Source: DATLYH01 sp035575035 (GTDB taxonomy: Bacteria > Planctomycetota > Planctomycetia > Gemmatales > Gemmataceae). From it: a stretch of 61,574 bases of DNA. Positions within the stretch are counted from its first letter, which is position 1. Each line of letters opens with the position of its first letter. Below, piece after piece: positions 40,912-49,950 of the stretch. The translations under genes and the position numbers were made by a program. The notes under the pieces were generated by a model. The model was not told the origin of the DNA. It worked only from the letters and a program-made list of their open reading frames with translations, and searched no databases. Where the stretch lies: contig DATLYH010000027.1 of the NCBI GenBank assembly GCA_035575035.1, positions 1 through 61,574 on the forward strand, in the 5' to 3' direction.

Positions 40912-42255
40912 ATGGGCCAAGACAGTCAGCAGCACCCCGATGCGGCCACGCCGGCAGAAACGATCCGTGATGGAGCCGTGCGGCCCTGGGACACGACTGC
41001 GCCGCTGGAACAGCAGGCCGGCTCACTCCTGTCCCGTCGCTGGCTGCAACTGACCGCCGGCATCGTCGGCATGGTGGCGGTGGCCAACTTCCAGTATTCC
41101 TGGACGCTGTTCGTTCCCGCACTGATGGAGCGGCACAACTGGACGCGGGTGGCAGTCCTGGATGCGCTGAATATCTTTTTCATTTCGGCGCAGACCTGGC
41201 TCGTCCCGCTAGAAGGCTACCTCGCGGAGCGTTTCGGCCCACGTCGGTTGCTGCTCGCCGGCGGCGCCGCGGCGGCCCTGGCCTGGGTGGTGATCTCCCA
41301 GACCTCCTCCCTGACCGTGCTATATGCGGCCCAGGTCCTGTGCGGCTGCGGCTCGGGCATTGTGTACGGCATCAGCATGGGCAGCGCGTTGAAGTGGTTC
41401 CCCGACCGGCGCGGGCTGGCGGCCGGCCTGACCGCGGCGGCGTTCGGGGCGGGATCGGCCGCCACCGTCCTGCCAATCGAATACACCATTCAACACCACG
41501 GCGACCAGACGGCCTTCATCTGGTTTGGATTGGGGCAGGGACTGGTTGTGGTGCTCGCCGGCCTGTTGATGCGCTTCCCCGAACCTCACGAGGTGCCGGC
41601 AGTGATCCAATCACGGGTTCTCCAGTCCGGGCGCGATTACACGCCGTGGGAGATGCTTCGCTCTCCGGCGTTCTGGCTGCTCTATCTTATGATGACGATG
41701 GGGGCCATCCCCGGCCTGTTGATGATGGGTCAAATCAAGCCGATGGCCCTTGACTTCGGCGTCGCCGATAAGGAGGTGTCACTGCTCGGCCTCACCCTGG
41801 CCGCCTTGCCTTTCGCCATGATGGTGGATCGGGTCATGGGCGGGCTGACACGCCCCGTCTTCGGCTGGGTCTCCGACCATATCGGCCGGGAGCGGGCCAT
41901 TTTCCTGGCCTTCGGTCTGGAAGGCGCCTCCCTGCTGCTGCTGATCCTTTTTGCCGAAAACCCGGTCATGTTCGTGCTGATGTCCGGCCTGGCCTTCTTC
42001 GGCTGGGGAGCGGTCTTCAGTCTCTTCCCGGCGGTGAGCGGCGACATGTTCGGGCGGAAGTTCGCCACAACGAACTACGGCTGGCTGTACACCGCCAAGG
42101 GGGTGGCGACCTTGTTGGTGGCGCTGTGCAACCGTCTCCACGCGCAGACCCGCAACTGGGCGCTGGTCTTCGCGCTGATGATCGCGGCCGACTGGATAGC
42201 AGCCCTGCTGGCCATTCTGGTGTTGCGCCGCCTCCGTCAGCGCATCGCGGCGTGA
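40912..42255 (+). CDS. MFS transporter, oxalate/formate antiporter (OFA) type
   Basis: This 447-aa inner membrane protein has about 12 transmembrane helices. The first helix carries NFQYSWTLFVPAL, typical of the OFA subfamily, and the loop after helix 2 has EGYLAERFGPRRLL (MFS signature). GRPVFGWVSDHIGRERA lies in the second half (here TRPVFGWVSDHIGRE). A probable substrate is a small mono- or dicarboxylate. A GTG 18 bp upstream is an alternative start. The 45-residue polar N-terminus is cytoplasmic. Confidence 0.88.
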   Translation: MGQDSQQHPDAATPAETIRDGAVRPWDTTAPLEQQAGSLLSRRWLQLTAGIVGMVAVANFQYSWTLFVPALMERHNWTRVAVLDALNIFFISAQTWLVPLEGYLAERFGPRRLLLAGGAAAALAWVVISQTSSLTVLYAAQVLCGCGSGIVYGISMGSALKWFPDRRGLAAGLTAAAFGAGSAATVLPIEYTIQHHGDQTAFIWFGLGQGLVVVLAGLLMRFPEPHEVPAVIQSRVLQSGRDYTPWEMLRSPAFWLLYLMMTMGAIPGLLMMGQIKPMALDFGVADKEVSLLGLTLAALPFAMMVDRVMGGLTRPVFGWVSDHIGRERAIFLAFGLEGASLLLLILFAENPVMFVLMSGLAFFGWGAVFSLFPAVSGDMFGRKFATTNYGWLYTAKGVATLLVALCNRLHAQTRNWALVFALMIAADWIAALLAILVLRRLRQRIAA

Positions 42256-42324
42256 CCGTTACGAGCCCGGAGCATCAGCAACGGGGCACCGCTATCCGAG
42301 TCACCCACCATCCCGTCCTCATGC

Positions 42325-42792
42325 TTAGCCGGCATCCGCAAGCAGCTTCCGCAGGAACCAGGCTGCCTGGTCGTAGATCCCTGGACAGCTGCTCGCCCGC
42401 GGCCCGGCCACGTTGAGGATCTCGATGCGGTGCTCCTCGATCCAGGCGCGAGCCTTGTCGGTGTCGGGTTCCCCAGCCAGGTCCAGGACCAGGAGAGGCT
42501 TGCCATAGCGCTGCGCCAGCTCCACAGTTAGGCGCGTGCCGCGGTCCGGCTCGCCCCGCATCAAGACAAGGGTGCCGTCCGAGTCGCGCACGTTCCACTC
42601 TGTCCGCTGCGGGTAGCCGTCCCCCGGCGTCTCCTGAAGGGGGTAGCGCGCGTCAATGGGCCCGTCCTCGGCCCGGCGCCCTTTCGGGCACCAGCCGCCG
42701 CAGGGTAGGCCCAGCTCCAGTGCCACGTCCAGGGCAGCCCGGTCCACGCCCGTCTGGCCGCCGGAGACGATCTTGGTGAGCCCGCGAATCAT
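42325..42792 (-). CDS. Putative molybdenum carrier family protein (Rossmann-like)
   Basis: This 155-aa protein matches the putative molybdenum carrier/YpsA-related group: SGGQTGVDRAALDVAL near the N-terminus, GGWCPKGRRAEDGPI, and YPLQETP then RTEWNVRDSDGTLVL. The fold resembles nucleotide-binding DprA/LOG proteins, and a nucleotide-related role is also possible. It stands alone, convergent with the MFS gene and divergent from pxpA. Confidence 0.82.
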   Translation of the reverse strand: MIRGLTKIVSGGQTGVDRAALDVALELGLPCGGWCPKGRRAEDGPIDARYPLQETPGDGYPQRTEWNVRDSDGTLVLMRGEPDRGTRLTVELAQRYGKPLLVLDLAGEPDTDKARAWIEEHRIEILNVAGPRASSCPGIYDQAAWFLRKLLADAG

Positions 42793-42888
42793 GGCCGTTC
42801 ATCCCGCCCCTGCAAAATCCCCCGACGATTGTACCGCACGGCGGTCCGGTAGTTGACGCGCGGGCGCCGATCCGCTTTTATCACAACT

Positions 42889-43605
42889 ATGGAGATCGAC
42901 CTGAACTGCGACCTCGGCGAAGGGTGCCCCTACGATGCCGAGTTGATGCCGTTGATCACGTCGGCGAATGTCGCCTGCGGCTTCCACGCCGGCGACCCGG
43001 CCACGGCCCATGCTACCTTGACCGCCGCCGCCCGTCACGGCGTCCAGGTCGGTGCCCACCCCGGCTTTCCCGACCGCGAGTACTTCGGCCGCCGCGAGCT
43101 TGACCGCACCGAGCAGCAGGTCTTCGAGGACTGCGTCTACCAGATCGGGGCGCTGGCGGGGCTGGCCCGGGCAGTGGGGCTGTCGCTGCGCTACGTCAAG
43201 CCGCACGGTGCGTTGTACAACATGGCCTGCCGCGAGGAGGCCCTCGCCCGGGCCGTGCTCGCCGCCGCGGAGGTCTTCAGCCTGCCGGTCATGGCCCTGC
43301 CTGGCTCGCGGTTGCAAGCGCTCTGCGCCGGCCGACTGCCCTTTGTGGCTGAGGGATTCGCCGACCGCCGTTACCTGCCCGATGGCTCGCTAGTGCCGCG
43401 CTCGCGCCCGGATGCCTTTGTCGAGGACCCTGCCGAGGCCGTGCGTCAGGTGGAATGGCTCTTGCGCGAAAAGGGGGTGCAAACTATCTGCGTCCACGGC
43501 GACAATCCGCAGGCGCTGACGTTCGTGCGCCGGTTGCGTGAGGCCCTGACGCGTCAGGGAATCGCCATCCGGCCGTTCCAGGTCGGATGGGGTGTCTGCG
43601 GGTGA
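42889..43605 (+). CDS. pxpA: 5-oxoprolinase subunit A (PxpA, LamB/YcsF family)
   Basis: This 238-aa protein has the family start MEIDLNCDLGEG, then SANVACGFHAGDP, GAHPGFPDREYFGRR and VKPHGALYN. PxpA works with PxpB and PxpC to split 5-oxoproline into glutamate using ATP. The frame is open 12 codons upstream, but the family N-terminus fixes the start. pxpC follows after 15 bp. pxpB, needed for the known complex, is not present here. Confidence 0.92.
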   Translation: MEIDLNCDLGEGCPYDAELMPLITSANVACGFHAGDPATAHATLTAAARHGVQVGAHPGFPDREYFGRRELDRTEQQVFEDCVYQIGALAGLARAVGLSLRYVKPHGALYNMACREEALARAVLAAAEVFSLPVMALPGSRLQALCAGRLPFVAEGFADRRYLPDGSLVPRSRPDAFVEDPAEAVRQVEWLLREKGVQTICVHGDNPQALTFVRRLREALTRQGIAIRPFQVGWGVCG

Positions 43606-43620
43606 GCGGCGAGGTGAGGC

Positions 43621-44526
43621 GTGGCCGTCGGAACGCTGCGGATCTTGGAGCCTGGTCTGTACACGCTGCTGGTAGATTTTGGCCGGCCCGGCTCCCGGAG
43701 CCTGGGGGTGCCGGTTGGTGGCGCCGCCGACCGGACCGCCCTGGCCTTGGGCAACGCACTGGTCGGCAACCCGCCGGACGCCGCCGCGCTGGAAGTTTGC
43801 CTGGCCGGCCCGACCTTGCAGGCCGACTGCAACCTGGCCTGCGTGCTGTACGGCGCCCCCTTCGAGATCCACAGCGACCGGCAGCGCCTGACCGCCGGCA
43901 AGACGTTCACCCTGTGGCCCGGCGAGACGCTGACGATCGGCGGCACCCCGGAGCGGATGCGCGCCTACTTCTGTGTACGCGGCGGCTTCGAGGTACGACC
44001 GATCCTCGGCAGCCGATCGAGCCTGGAGCCGCTCCGCACCGGCGCCGTTCTGCCCTGCACGCCGGGCGTCATCCATGCCCGGTTCCTGTGCCGACCGTGG
44101 GGTTGGGAGCAAGAGCACGGGACGCTGCGAGTCATGGACGGCCCACAGGCCGACTGGTTTGAGGTAGAGGAATTCTACAGCCAGCCGTTCACCGTTACGC
44201 CCGCCAGCAACCGCATGGGGCTGCGCCTGGCAGGGCGGCCGCTCCGGCTGCCGGGACGAGAGTTGGTGTCGGAGCCGGTCTGCCCGGGGAGTGTGCAGGT
44301 GACGCGCGACGGCCAATGCATCGTCCTGGGAGTGGATGGGCAGACCATCGGCGGCTACCCCAAGATCGCCCAGGTGATCAGCGCCGACTGCGACCAACTC
44401 GGCCAACTCCGGCCCGGCGATCGGGTGCGCTTCGTCCGGGTAAGTCTGGAAGAAGCGGAGGCGCTGTACCGGCAGCGAGAGGCCGAGCTGCGCGAGTGGG
44501 TGACCCGGGGGCGGGCGACTTGCTAA
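43621..44526 (+). CDS. pxpC: 5-oxoprolinase subunit C (PxpC, biotin-dependent carboxyltransferase-like)
   Basis: This 301-aa protein begins at a GTG with a GGCGAGGTGAGGC leader. Family signs: LVDFGRPGSRSLGVPVGG, ALGNALVGNPPDAAALE, VRGGFEVRPILGSRS, NRMGLRLAG and GYPKIAQVISADCD. It is the partner of PxpA. The gene directly after pxpA would normally be pxpB (KipI-like), which is missing. Confidence 0.9.
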   Translation: MAVGTLRILEPGLYTLLVDFGRPGSRSLGVPVGGAADRTALALGNALVGNPPDAAALEVCLAGPTLQADCNLACVLYGAPFEIHSDRQRLTAGKTFTLWPGETLTIGGTPERMRAYFCVRGGFEVRPILGSRSSLEPLRTGAVLPCTPGVIHARFLCRPWGWEQEHGTLRVMDGPQADWFEVEEFYSQPFTVTPASNRMGLRLAGRPLRLPGRELVSEPVCPGSVQVTRDGQCIVLGVDGQTIGGYPKIAQVISADCDQLGQLRPGDRVRFVRVSLEEAEALYRQREAELREWVTRGRATC

Positions 44527-44596
44527 CCAGACCGTGGCCAATAATATGGCCACCATGACGCTGATCACCCTGAGCTTGTGCCGCTGAAAGGGTCGT

Positions 44597-45580
44597 ATGT
44601 CGAAAGTCTTGATCACTCCGCAAACTCTGGCCGGCCTTGAAGGGCCGCATCTGGAGGTACTGCGCCAGGCCGGCTTTGAACCCGTCTTCCCCGCCCACCC
44701 CGTCCAGCTGACCGAAGAGGATTTACTCCGCAGCCTGCAAGGGGTGGCGGCGGCCATCGCCGGTTCGGAGCCGTACACCCGCCGGGTGATTGAGGCGAAC
44801 CCATCGCTGCGGGTCATTGCCCGGGCCGGGGTCGGCTTTGACGGAGTAGACCTGACGGCAGCTACCGAGCGCGGCGTCGCCGTCACCATTGCTCCCAACA
44901 CCAACCAGGACTCGGTCGCCGAGCACACCTTCGCCTTGATCCTCGGCCTGGCCAAGGACCTGGTGGCGCAGCACCTGGCGGTCCGGGCCGGCGGCTGGCC
45001 GCGCAAGGCCAACCTGCCGCTCCGCGGCCGGACGCTGGGCATCGTCGGCTTGGGCCGCATCGGCAAGGCGGTGGCCCGGCGCGGCGCCGCCTTCGGCATG
45101 CGCCTGCTGGCCTATGAGCCGTTCCCCGACGCCGCCTTCGTCCAGAGTTGCGGCGTGACCCTGGTGCCGCTGGAGCAACTCCTGGCTGAGGCCGACTTCG
45201 TCACCCTGCATGTGCCGCTGACGGCGGCGTCGAGATATTTGATTAACCAGAAAACGTTGGCCCTGATGAAGCCGACCGCCTTCCTGATCAACACGGCTCG
45301 CGGCGGCTTGGTGTGCGAGGCCGACTTGCTGGAGGCGCTGCGGGAGCGGCGGATCGCCGGAGCAGCGCTGGATGTCTTCGAGCAGGAGCCGACCAGTGCC
45401 GCTAACCCGCTGTTCCAGCTCGATAATGTGCTTGTCACCCCGCACGCCGCCGGCGTGGACTTGCAGTCGCGCGAGGATATGGCGGTGTCAGCGGCGCAAG
45501 CGATCGTGGCGCTAAGCCGCGGCGAATGGCCGGCCGAGAAGGTGGTCAACCCGGAAGTGCGAGCCAGGTTCCGCTGGTGA
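44597..45580 (+). CDS. D-isomer 2-hydroxyacid dehydrogenase (phosphoglycerate dehydrogenase-like)
   Basis: This 327-aa NAD-dependent enzyme has the Rossmann motif GIVGLGRIGKAVARR (about 149-163), catalytic Arg in NTARGGLV and His in VTPHAAGVD. RAGVGFDGVDL and NTNQDSVAEHTFALIL place it with the SerA group. It lacks the C-terminal ACT domain of full SerA, so glyoxylate/hydroxypyruvate reductase or another 2-hydroxyacid is possible. It begins 70 bp after pxpC in the same direction. Confidence 0.85.
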   Translation: MSKVLITPQTLAGLEGPHLEVLRQAGFEPVFPAHPVQLTEEDLLRSLQGVAAAIAGSEPYTRRVIEANPSLRVIARAGVGFDGVDLTAATERGVAVTIAPNTNQDSVAEHTFALILGLAKDLVAQHLAVRAGGWPRKANLPLRGRTLGIVGLGRIGKAVARRGAAFGMRLLAYEPFPDAAFVQSCGVTLVPLEQLLAEADFVTLHVPLTAASRYLINQKTLALMKPTAFLINTARGGLVCEADLLEALRERRIAGAALDVFEQEPTSAANPLFQLDNVLVTPHAAGVDLQSREDMAVSAAQAIVALSRGEWPAEKVVNPEVRARFRW

Positions 45581-45680
45581 GGGCCGATGCTCAGGGCTTC
45601 GACGGCCCGGCGAGGCACTGGAGCCAATCGTTCCGACTCCGGCAGTGGGCGATGGCCCGATCAAGGTGCAAGGAGTTCCC

Positions 45681-46451
45681 ATGACTCGTTCCCTGTTGGC
45701 GGTGGCATGGCTGCTGGGTTTGCTAGTCCTGGCGGGCTGCATGGACGCGCCGACGGAAACCGCGCCGGACACGCCGGAGAAGCTCCCGGTGGTGCGCTCG
45801 GCTGAGTGCCGCTTCACGGCCGGGCCCATTCAGATCGACGGCAAGCTCGATGAAGCAGCCTGGCAGAAGGCCCAGCTGCTGCAAGATTTTGTTGTCTTCT
45901 GGCAGAACCGTCCGGCCAAGACGGCAACTCGGGCCCGCCTCCTCTGGGATGACCAGTATCTCTACTTCGGCGCCGACATGGACGACAGCGACCTGTACGC
46001 CACCGTCAAGGAACGCAACGGCATGACCTGGCTGAATGATGTCTTCGAGTTGTTCTTCAAGCCAAGCCGCGACAAGCTGACCTATTATGAGTTCCAGGTG
46101 AACCCCCTGAACACGCAGCTGGAGTTGTTTCTCCCTTCGCGCGGCGCCGGCGGCTATGGGCGTTTCGCCGCGACGACGAAGTTCGGCACGGAGTCGGCGG
46201 TGCAGCTGCGGGGGACGCTCAATGACTGGCAGGACACTGATACCGGCTGGACGGTCGAGGGCCGCATTCCCTGGAGCGCGTTCGCGGCCTCCGGTGGCCG
46301 GCCTGTCCCCGGTGCCCGCTGGCAGTTCGCCCTGTGCCGCTACGACTACTCGACGGCCTTCGACCGGACCGAAACTTCCTCGACCGCGCCGCTGACGCAG
46401 CCCGACTTCCACCGCTACGAGGATTACGGCGAGTTAGTGTTCGTCAAATGA
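45681..46451 (+). CDS. CBM9-like domain lipoprotein
   Basis: This 256-aa protein has a lipobox LVLAGC and then one domain (about 40-250) of the carbohydrate-binding family 9/DOMON-like type: IQIDGKLDEAAWQKA, ARLLWDDQYLYFGADMDDSDLYA, WLNDVFELFFKPS and GWTVEGRIPWSAF. It is probably a lipid-anchored carbohydrate-binding protein facing the periplasm or surface. AGGAG lies 5 nt before the ATG. A distant relative without the lipobox lies near 59.5 kb. Confidence 0.85.
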   Translation: MTRSLLAVAWLLGLLVLAGCMDAPTETAPDTPEKLPVVRSAECRFTAGPIQIDGKLDEAAWQKAQLLQDFVVFWQNRPAKTATRARLLWDDQYLYFGADMDDSDLYATVKERNGMTWLNDVFELFFKPSRDKLTYYEFQVNPLNTQLELFLPSRGAGGYGRFAATTKFGTESAVQLRGTLNDWQDTDTGWTVEGRIPWSAFAASGGRPVPGARWQFALCRYDYSTAFDRTETSSTAPLTQPDFHRYEDYGELVFVK

Positions 46452-46782
46452 CCTTGTGAGCCGCACCGCGGGGCGTCCGGCCCCGAGCGCTTGCTAACCG
46501 GCCACTCGCTGCCCAAGATCCGTGCAGGGGGTGCCCGCGTCGGGAACGGCCTCTCTGCCCGCCTTTCCTATCCTGCACCGATCGCGCCGGCCGATCCGAC
46601 GCTGCAAGTCCTTTTCTGCCACGCCTTACGTCGGCAACGTCAAAGGCGGACCGGACGCCGGCAGGACAGGCCAAGCCGGACCGCTTCCTTGGCATGTTGA
46701 TTGCAGAGAGGGTAGGGCGCTGATTTAATGGAGGGAGTTGGTCCGTACCCTCCCCCACTTCAATCAGCGAGGCTTGAGGACC
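46452..46782. other. Intergenic region, no gene recognised
   Basis: About 330 bp between two plus-strand genes. No clear repeat, terminator or small gene. The promoter of the winged-helix gene is probably in the right half. Confidence 0.4.
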
Positions 46783-47007
46783 ATGAGCGTAGACGCATCG
46801 GTATCCCCCGTCACCCGCATCGGCGAAACGGCGGGAGTCGTCTGGCGCTACCTCGATACCGCCGGCAAAGTCCCTATCAGAAAGATGCTCGCGGACCTCG
46901 ACCAGCCCCGTGATCTGCTCATGCAGGCAATCGGCTGGCTGGCCCGCGAGGACAAGATTGAGCTGACGGTGGTCAAGCGCCAGAACACCATCGCCCTCAA
47001 GCGGTAA
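46783..47007 (+). CDS. Winged helix-turn-helix protein (DUF2582-like)
   Basis: This 74-aa protein matches the small winged-helix family with IGETAGVVWRYLD, MLMQAIGWLAREDKI-like (here DLLMQAIGWLAREDKI) and the wing ELTVVKRQNTIALK. It is too short for a ligand domain, so it probably binds DNA or a protein partner. GAGGA lies 3-8 nt before the ATG. It ends about 115 bp before ptsP. Confidence 0.82.
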   Translation: MSVDASVSPVTRIGETAGVVWRYLDTAGKVPIRKMLADLDQPRDLLMQAIGWLAREDKIELTVVKRQNTIALKR

Positions 47008-47121
47008 CTGCCGCCATCGCACGCGGCATCCCCTCTGGAACCCGGACCTGAGGAGGGACTTCTCATCAACACCTTGCGCCTTTCGCCGGTTACGCGCGGC
47101 GGCCTGGAGTACCCGCGGTAC

Positions 47122-49389
47122 ATGACCCAGACTGGGACAAGCCACGAAAGCTCGCTCCTGCTCACTCTGGAGGAGATCAGTCAACTGGTCGCGCAGAGCC
47201 ACGACCCTGGCGAAACCCTGGAGAACATCGTCCGCCTGATCCAGGGCCGGTGTCACACCGACGTCTGCTCCGTTTACCTGTTCGAGCCGGAGCGGGCCGA
47301 GCTGGTGCTGGGGGCGACCATCGGCCTGAAACCCGAGGGAGTCGGCCGCGTCCGCATGCGGCCAGATGAGGGGCTGACGGGGTTGGTTGCCGAGCGGATG
47401 ACGCCGGTGGCCGTGGCCGATGCGCCGCAGCATCCGCGTTTCAAGTATTTCCCCGAAGCCGGCGAGGATCCATACCACTCCTTCCTCGGTGTGCCGCTGG
47501 TCGAAGGAGGCGAGCTCCAAGGCGTCCTCGTTGTCCAGACGGTTGAACCGCGCACTTTCTCCCCCGGTGAGGTCCGCATGCTGTTGACGGTGGCGTCGCA
47601 GCTGGCGCCGCTGGTGAGTGACGCCCGCTTGCTGGAGCGGGTGGTGGCGGCCGCCCACCAGGAGTCCGGCGCCCGGCCGGCCTGCCTGCGGGGCACGCCC
47701 CTGAGTCCGGGCGTTGGGCTGGGGCAGGCGTATGTCGTCGATGATTTTGAGTCCTGGCGGGCCGGCGCGGCCGACCACGGCGCCGACCCCGCGGCCGAGC
47801 GGCAGCGGCTGGCCCGAGCGATGGAAGAGGCCCGCGAGGAAATCGGCCGGCTCAGTCAGCACATCAGTGTGCTCGTCGGCGAGGACCACGGCGCCATCCT
47901 CCAGGCCCAGCTGATGATCCTCCAGGACCGGGTCATCGAGCAGGACCTGACCGATTGCCTGGCGGCCGGCTGCACCGCCGAGGCCGCCCTGCTGCAAACC
48001 CTGGACAAGTATGTGGCCGCGTTCCAGAAACTGGCCACACCGTTCTTCCAGGAGCGGGTCTATGACGTCAAAGACGTCTTCCGCCGCATCCTGTGGCACC
48101 TGCGGCCAGCGGGGACGGCCCCCGACGCGGCGGGGCAACGGCTGGTACTGGTGGCCCGCGAAGCGTCGGTGATGGACCTGTTTTCGGTGGACCTGGCCGA
48201 CCTGGCGGCGGTGGTCGTGGAACATGGCGGGCCGCAGAGCCACGCCGCCATCCTGGCCCGCAGTCTGGGGGTGCCGATGGTCGGCCAGGTGACGGACCTC
48301 GCCGCGGCACGGCGGCCCGGTCTGCGGCTGCTGGTCAACGGCACCACCGGCAAGGTCTACCTGGAGCCGACCCCCGAGATGGTCGCTGCTCAGCAGGCCA
48401 CTGACCGCCGCCCCCGTTGGGGCGTGGTCTCCAGACCACGCCCCAACGGGGGGGAGGCCCTGCCGAGGGAGGCGGCGACCAGCGGCCGACCGCAGGTTGA
48501 GGTGAACATCAACCTGATGTGCGAGGTCGGCGAGGCGCTGGCGCAGCAGGCCGTCGGCGTGGGACTGTTCCGCAGCGAGTTCCTGTTCCTGGCCCGACGC
48601 ACCTTGCCGGGGGAGGAGGAGCAGGTGGACACCTACCGCAAGCTGCTGACGCAGCTGGGCGGCCGGCCTGCCACCATCCGCACCTTCGACCTGCGCCCCG
48701 ACAAACTGGCCCACGGCGATCACCTGGCCACCGCGGTCGGCCATACTCTGGACTGGCGGCAGGTGCTGACCCAGCCGCCGCTGCAAAAGCTGTTCAAGGA
48801 CCAGGTCCGAGCCATCCTGCGGGCCGCCACCGCCGGCCCTGCCCGTATCCTGGTGCCGCTGATCACGCGAACGGAATTGCTTGACTTCGTCCTGCGAACG
48901 GTGCAGCAGGCTCGCGAGGAGCTGCGCCGCGAGGGATTGGAGTTCGGCCGGGAGGTGCCGCTGGGGATCATGTTGGAGTCGGCCGGTGCCGCCCTGATGG
49001 TTGAGACCTGGCTCGATCAGGTGGACTTCGTCGCCCTGGGCACCAACGACTTGCTGGCCTCGGCGCTGGGTCTCAGCCGCGATGACCCGGTCGGCTCATC
49101 CCCCGGCGACCTGCTGCACCCGGGGCTGTTGCGGATCATCGATCACGTGGTGGAGGCGGCTCACGGGGCGGGCCGGCCAGTGACGGTCTGCGGCGAGATG
49201 GCGGCCGACCCGGATGGAATCGTCGCTCTGGCCGCCCTGGATGTCGATGTATTAAGCGTCCCGGTCAATCAACTCGGGCCGACGCGGCAGGTGCTAGCGG
49301 CCCGGCCGGGGCGGCGTCTGACATCGCTGACCGGGCAAATGTTGCGGTTGCGCAGCGCCGAGCAGGTGCGCCGACTGTTGCGGGAGTGA
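47122..49389 (+). CDS. ptsP: GAF-domain phosphoenolpyruvate-protein phosphotransferase (PtsP-like enzyme I)
   Basis: This 755-aa enzyme takes phosphate from phosphoenolpyruvate and passes it to an HPr-type protein. Residues about 10-170 are a GAF sensor domain (RLIQGRCHTDVCSVYLFE, DEGLTGLVAERM). Then come the enzyme I N-terminal domain with phospho-His374 (GGPQSHAAILARS) and the PEP-binding barrel with GLFRSEFLF, LGTNDL and active-site Cys690 (VCGEMAADP). A 42-bp palindrome inserted in the linker adds RPRWGVVSRPRPNGG (about 430-444). A TTG 48 bp upstream is an alternative start. HPr is not in the window. Confidence 0.9.
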   Translation: MTQTGTSHESSLLLTLEEISQLVAQSHDPGETLENIVRLIQGRCHTDVCSVYLFEPERAELVLGATIGLKPEGVGRVRMRPDEGLTGLVAERMTPVAVADAPQHPRFKYFPEAGEDPYHSFLGVPLVEGGELQGVLVVQTVEPRTFSPGEVRMLLTVASQLAPLVSDARLLERVVAAAHQESGARPACLRGTPLSPGVGLGQAYVVDDFESWRAGAADHGADPAAERQRLARAMEEAREEIGRLSQHISVLVGEDHGAILQAQLMILQDRVIEQDLTDCLAAGCTAEAALLQTLDKYVAAFQKLATPFFQERVYDVKDVFRRILWHLRPAGTAPDAAGQRLVLVAREASVMDLFSVDLADLAAVVVEHGGPQSHAAILARSLGVPMVGQVTDLAAARRPGLRLLVNGTTGKVYLEPTPEMVAAQQATDRRPRWGVVSRPRPNGGEALPREAATSGRPQVEVNINLMCEVGEALAQQAVGVGLFRSEFLFLARRTLPGEEEQVDTYRKLLTQLGGRPATIRTFDLRPDKLAHGDHLATAVGHTLDWRQVLTQPPLQKLFKDQVRAILRAATAGPARILVPLITRTELLDFVLRTVQQAREELRREGLEFGREVPLGIMLESAGAALMVETWLDQVDFVALGTNDLLASALGLSRDDPVGSSPGDLLHPGLLRIIDHVVEAAHGAGRPVTVCGEMAADPDGIVALAALDVDVLSVPVNQLGPTRQVLAARPGRRLTSLTGQMLRLRSAEQVRRLLRE
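48411..48452. repeat. Palindromic repeat inside ptsP (20-bp perfect arms)
   Basis: CCCCCGTTGGGGCGTGGTCT is followed by CC and its exact reverse complement. It is read in frame as Arg/Pro/Gly-rich residues between the phospho-His domain and the PEP-binding barrel, a linker position. Confidence 0.95.
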
Positions 49390-49411
49390 GCCCCCCGTTC
49401 GGCGCGCCGAG

Positions 49412-49530
49412 GAGCCCGGAGCGTCAGCGACGGGTTCTTCCGAGCCCGGAGTGTCAGCGACGGGTTCTTCAGAGCCCGGAGCGTCAGCGACGGGTTCTTC
49501 CGAGCCCGGAGCGTCAGCGACGGGGAGCGC
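49412..49530. repeat. Four tandem 30-bp repeats (GAGCCCGGAGCGTCAGCGAC family)
   Basis: Units start at 49412, 49442, 49472 and 49502; the core is GAGCCCGGAGCGTCAGCGAC followed by GGGTTCTTCC. They begin 22 bp after the ptsP stop. The same core occurs at 42261-42283 (diverged) and at 61312-61504. It is a dispersed repeat family of the genome. Confidence 0.93.
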
Positions 49531-49614
49531 CGCGCCCCATCGCTCACGCTCTGGACGCTGAGCAAAGGGCGCTTGGGGCGCTGAGCAAATCTTCCCAGTA
49601 TTCTTAGGCTCTGC

Positions 49615-49950
49615 TCAGCGCACCGCTTCCAGGAAGCGATAGTCATACATCCAACCGTCGCCGTCCTGGTCGCTCAGGACAGCAATGCGGCCGGTGGTCA
49701 GGAACGCTAGTTTGAAAATCTCCCACTGCTCGTCGGTGATGTTCCCCTGCTGCGACGTGACTCCCCCCTCCTCCCAGACGATGGTGACCTCTCGGCCTCC
49801 GGCAACCTCGAAACTCCCCAGACGGGTGACTCGGCCGTAGTGCCACTCGAACTTGGCCCCCGCCCGCTCCGCCTGGGCCGCCTCCACCGCCTCCGAGCCA
49901 ACCCCGCGCGTCTGATGCCCCTTGTCATGCGACCCTTGCCGCTTGGCCAT
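49615..49950 (-). CDS. Hypothetical protein, 111 aa
   Basis: This protein has a basic, disordered N-terminus (MAKRQGSHDKGHQTRG) and a beta-rich C-terminal half (FEVAGGREVTIVWEEGG, TTGRIAVLSDQDGDGWMYDY). An AGGAGGGG ribosome binding site precedes the ATG. No family recognised and no signal peptide. It converges with ptsP across the tandem repeats. Confidence 0.65.
   Translation of the reverse strand: MAKRQGSHDKGHQTRGVGSEAVEAAQAERAGAKFEWHYGRVTRLGSFEVAGGREVTIVWEEGGVTSQQGNITDEQWEIFKLAFLTTGRIAVLSDQDGDGWMYDYRFLEAVR

Noticed and set aside
46444..48786. A 780-codon minus-strand frame opposite ptsP
   Set aside because: Antisense shadow of a clear enzyme I gene; no start signal and no recognisable domain.
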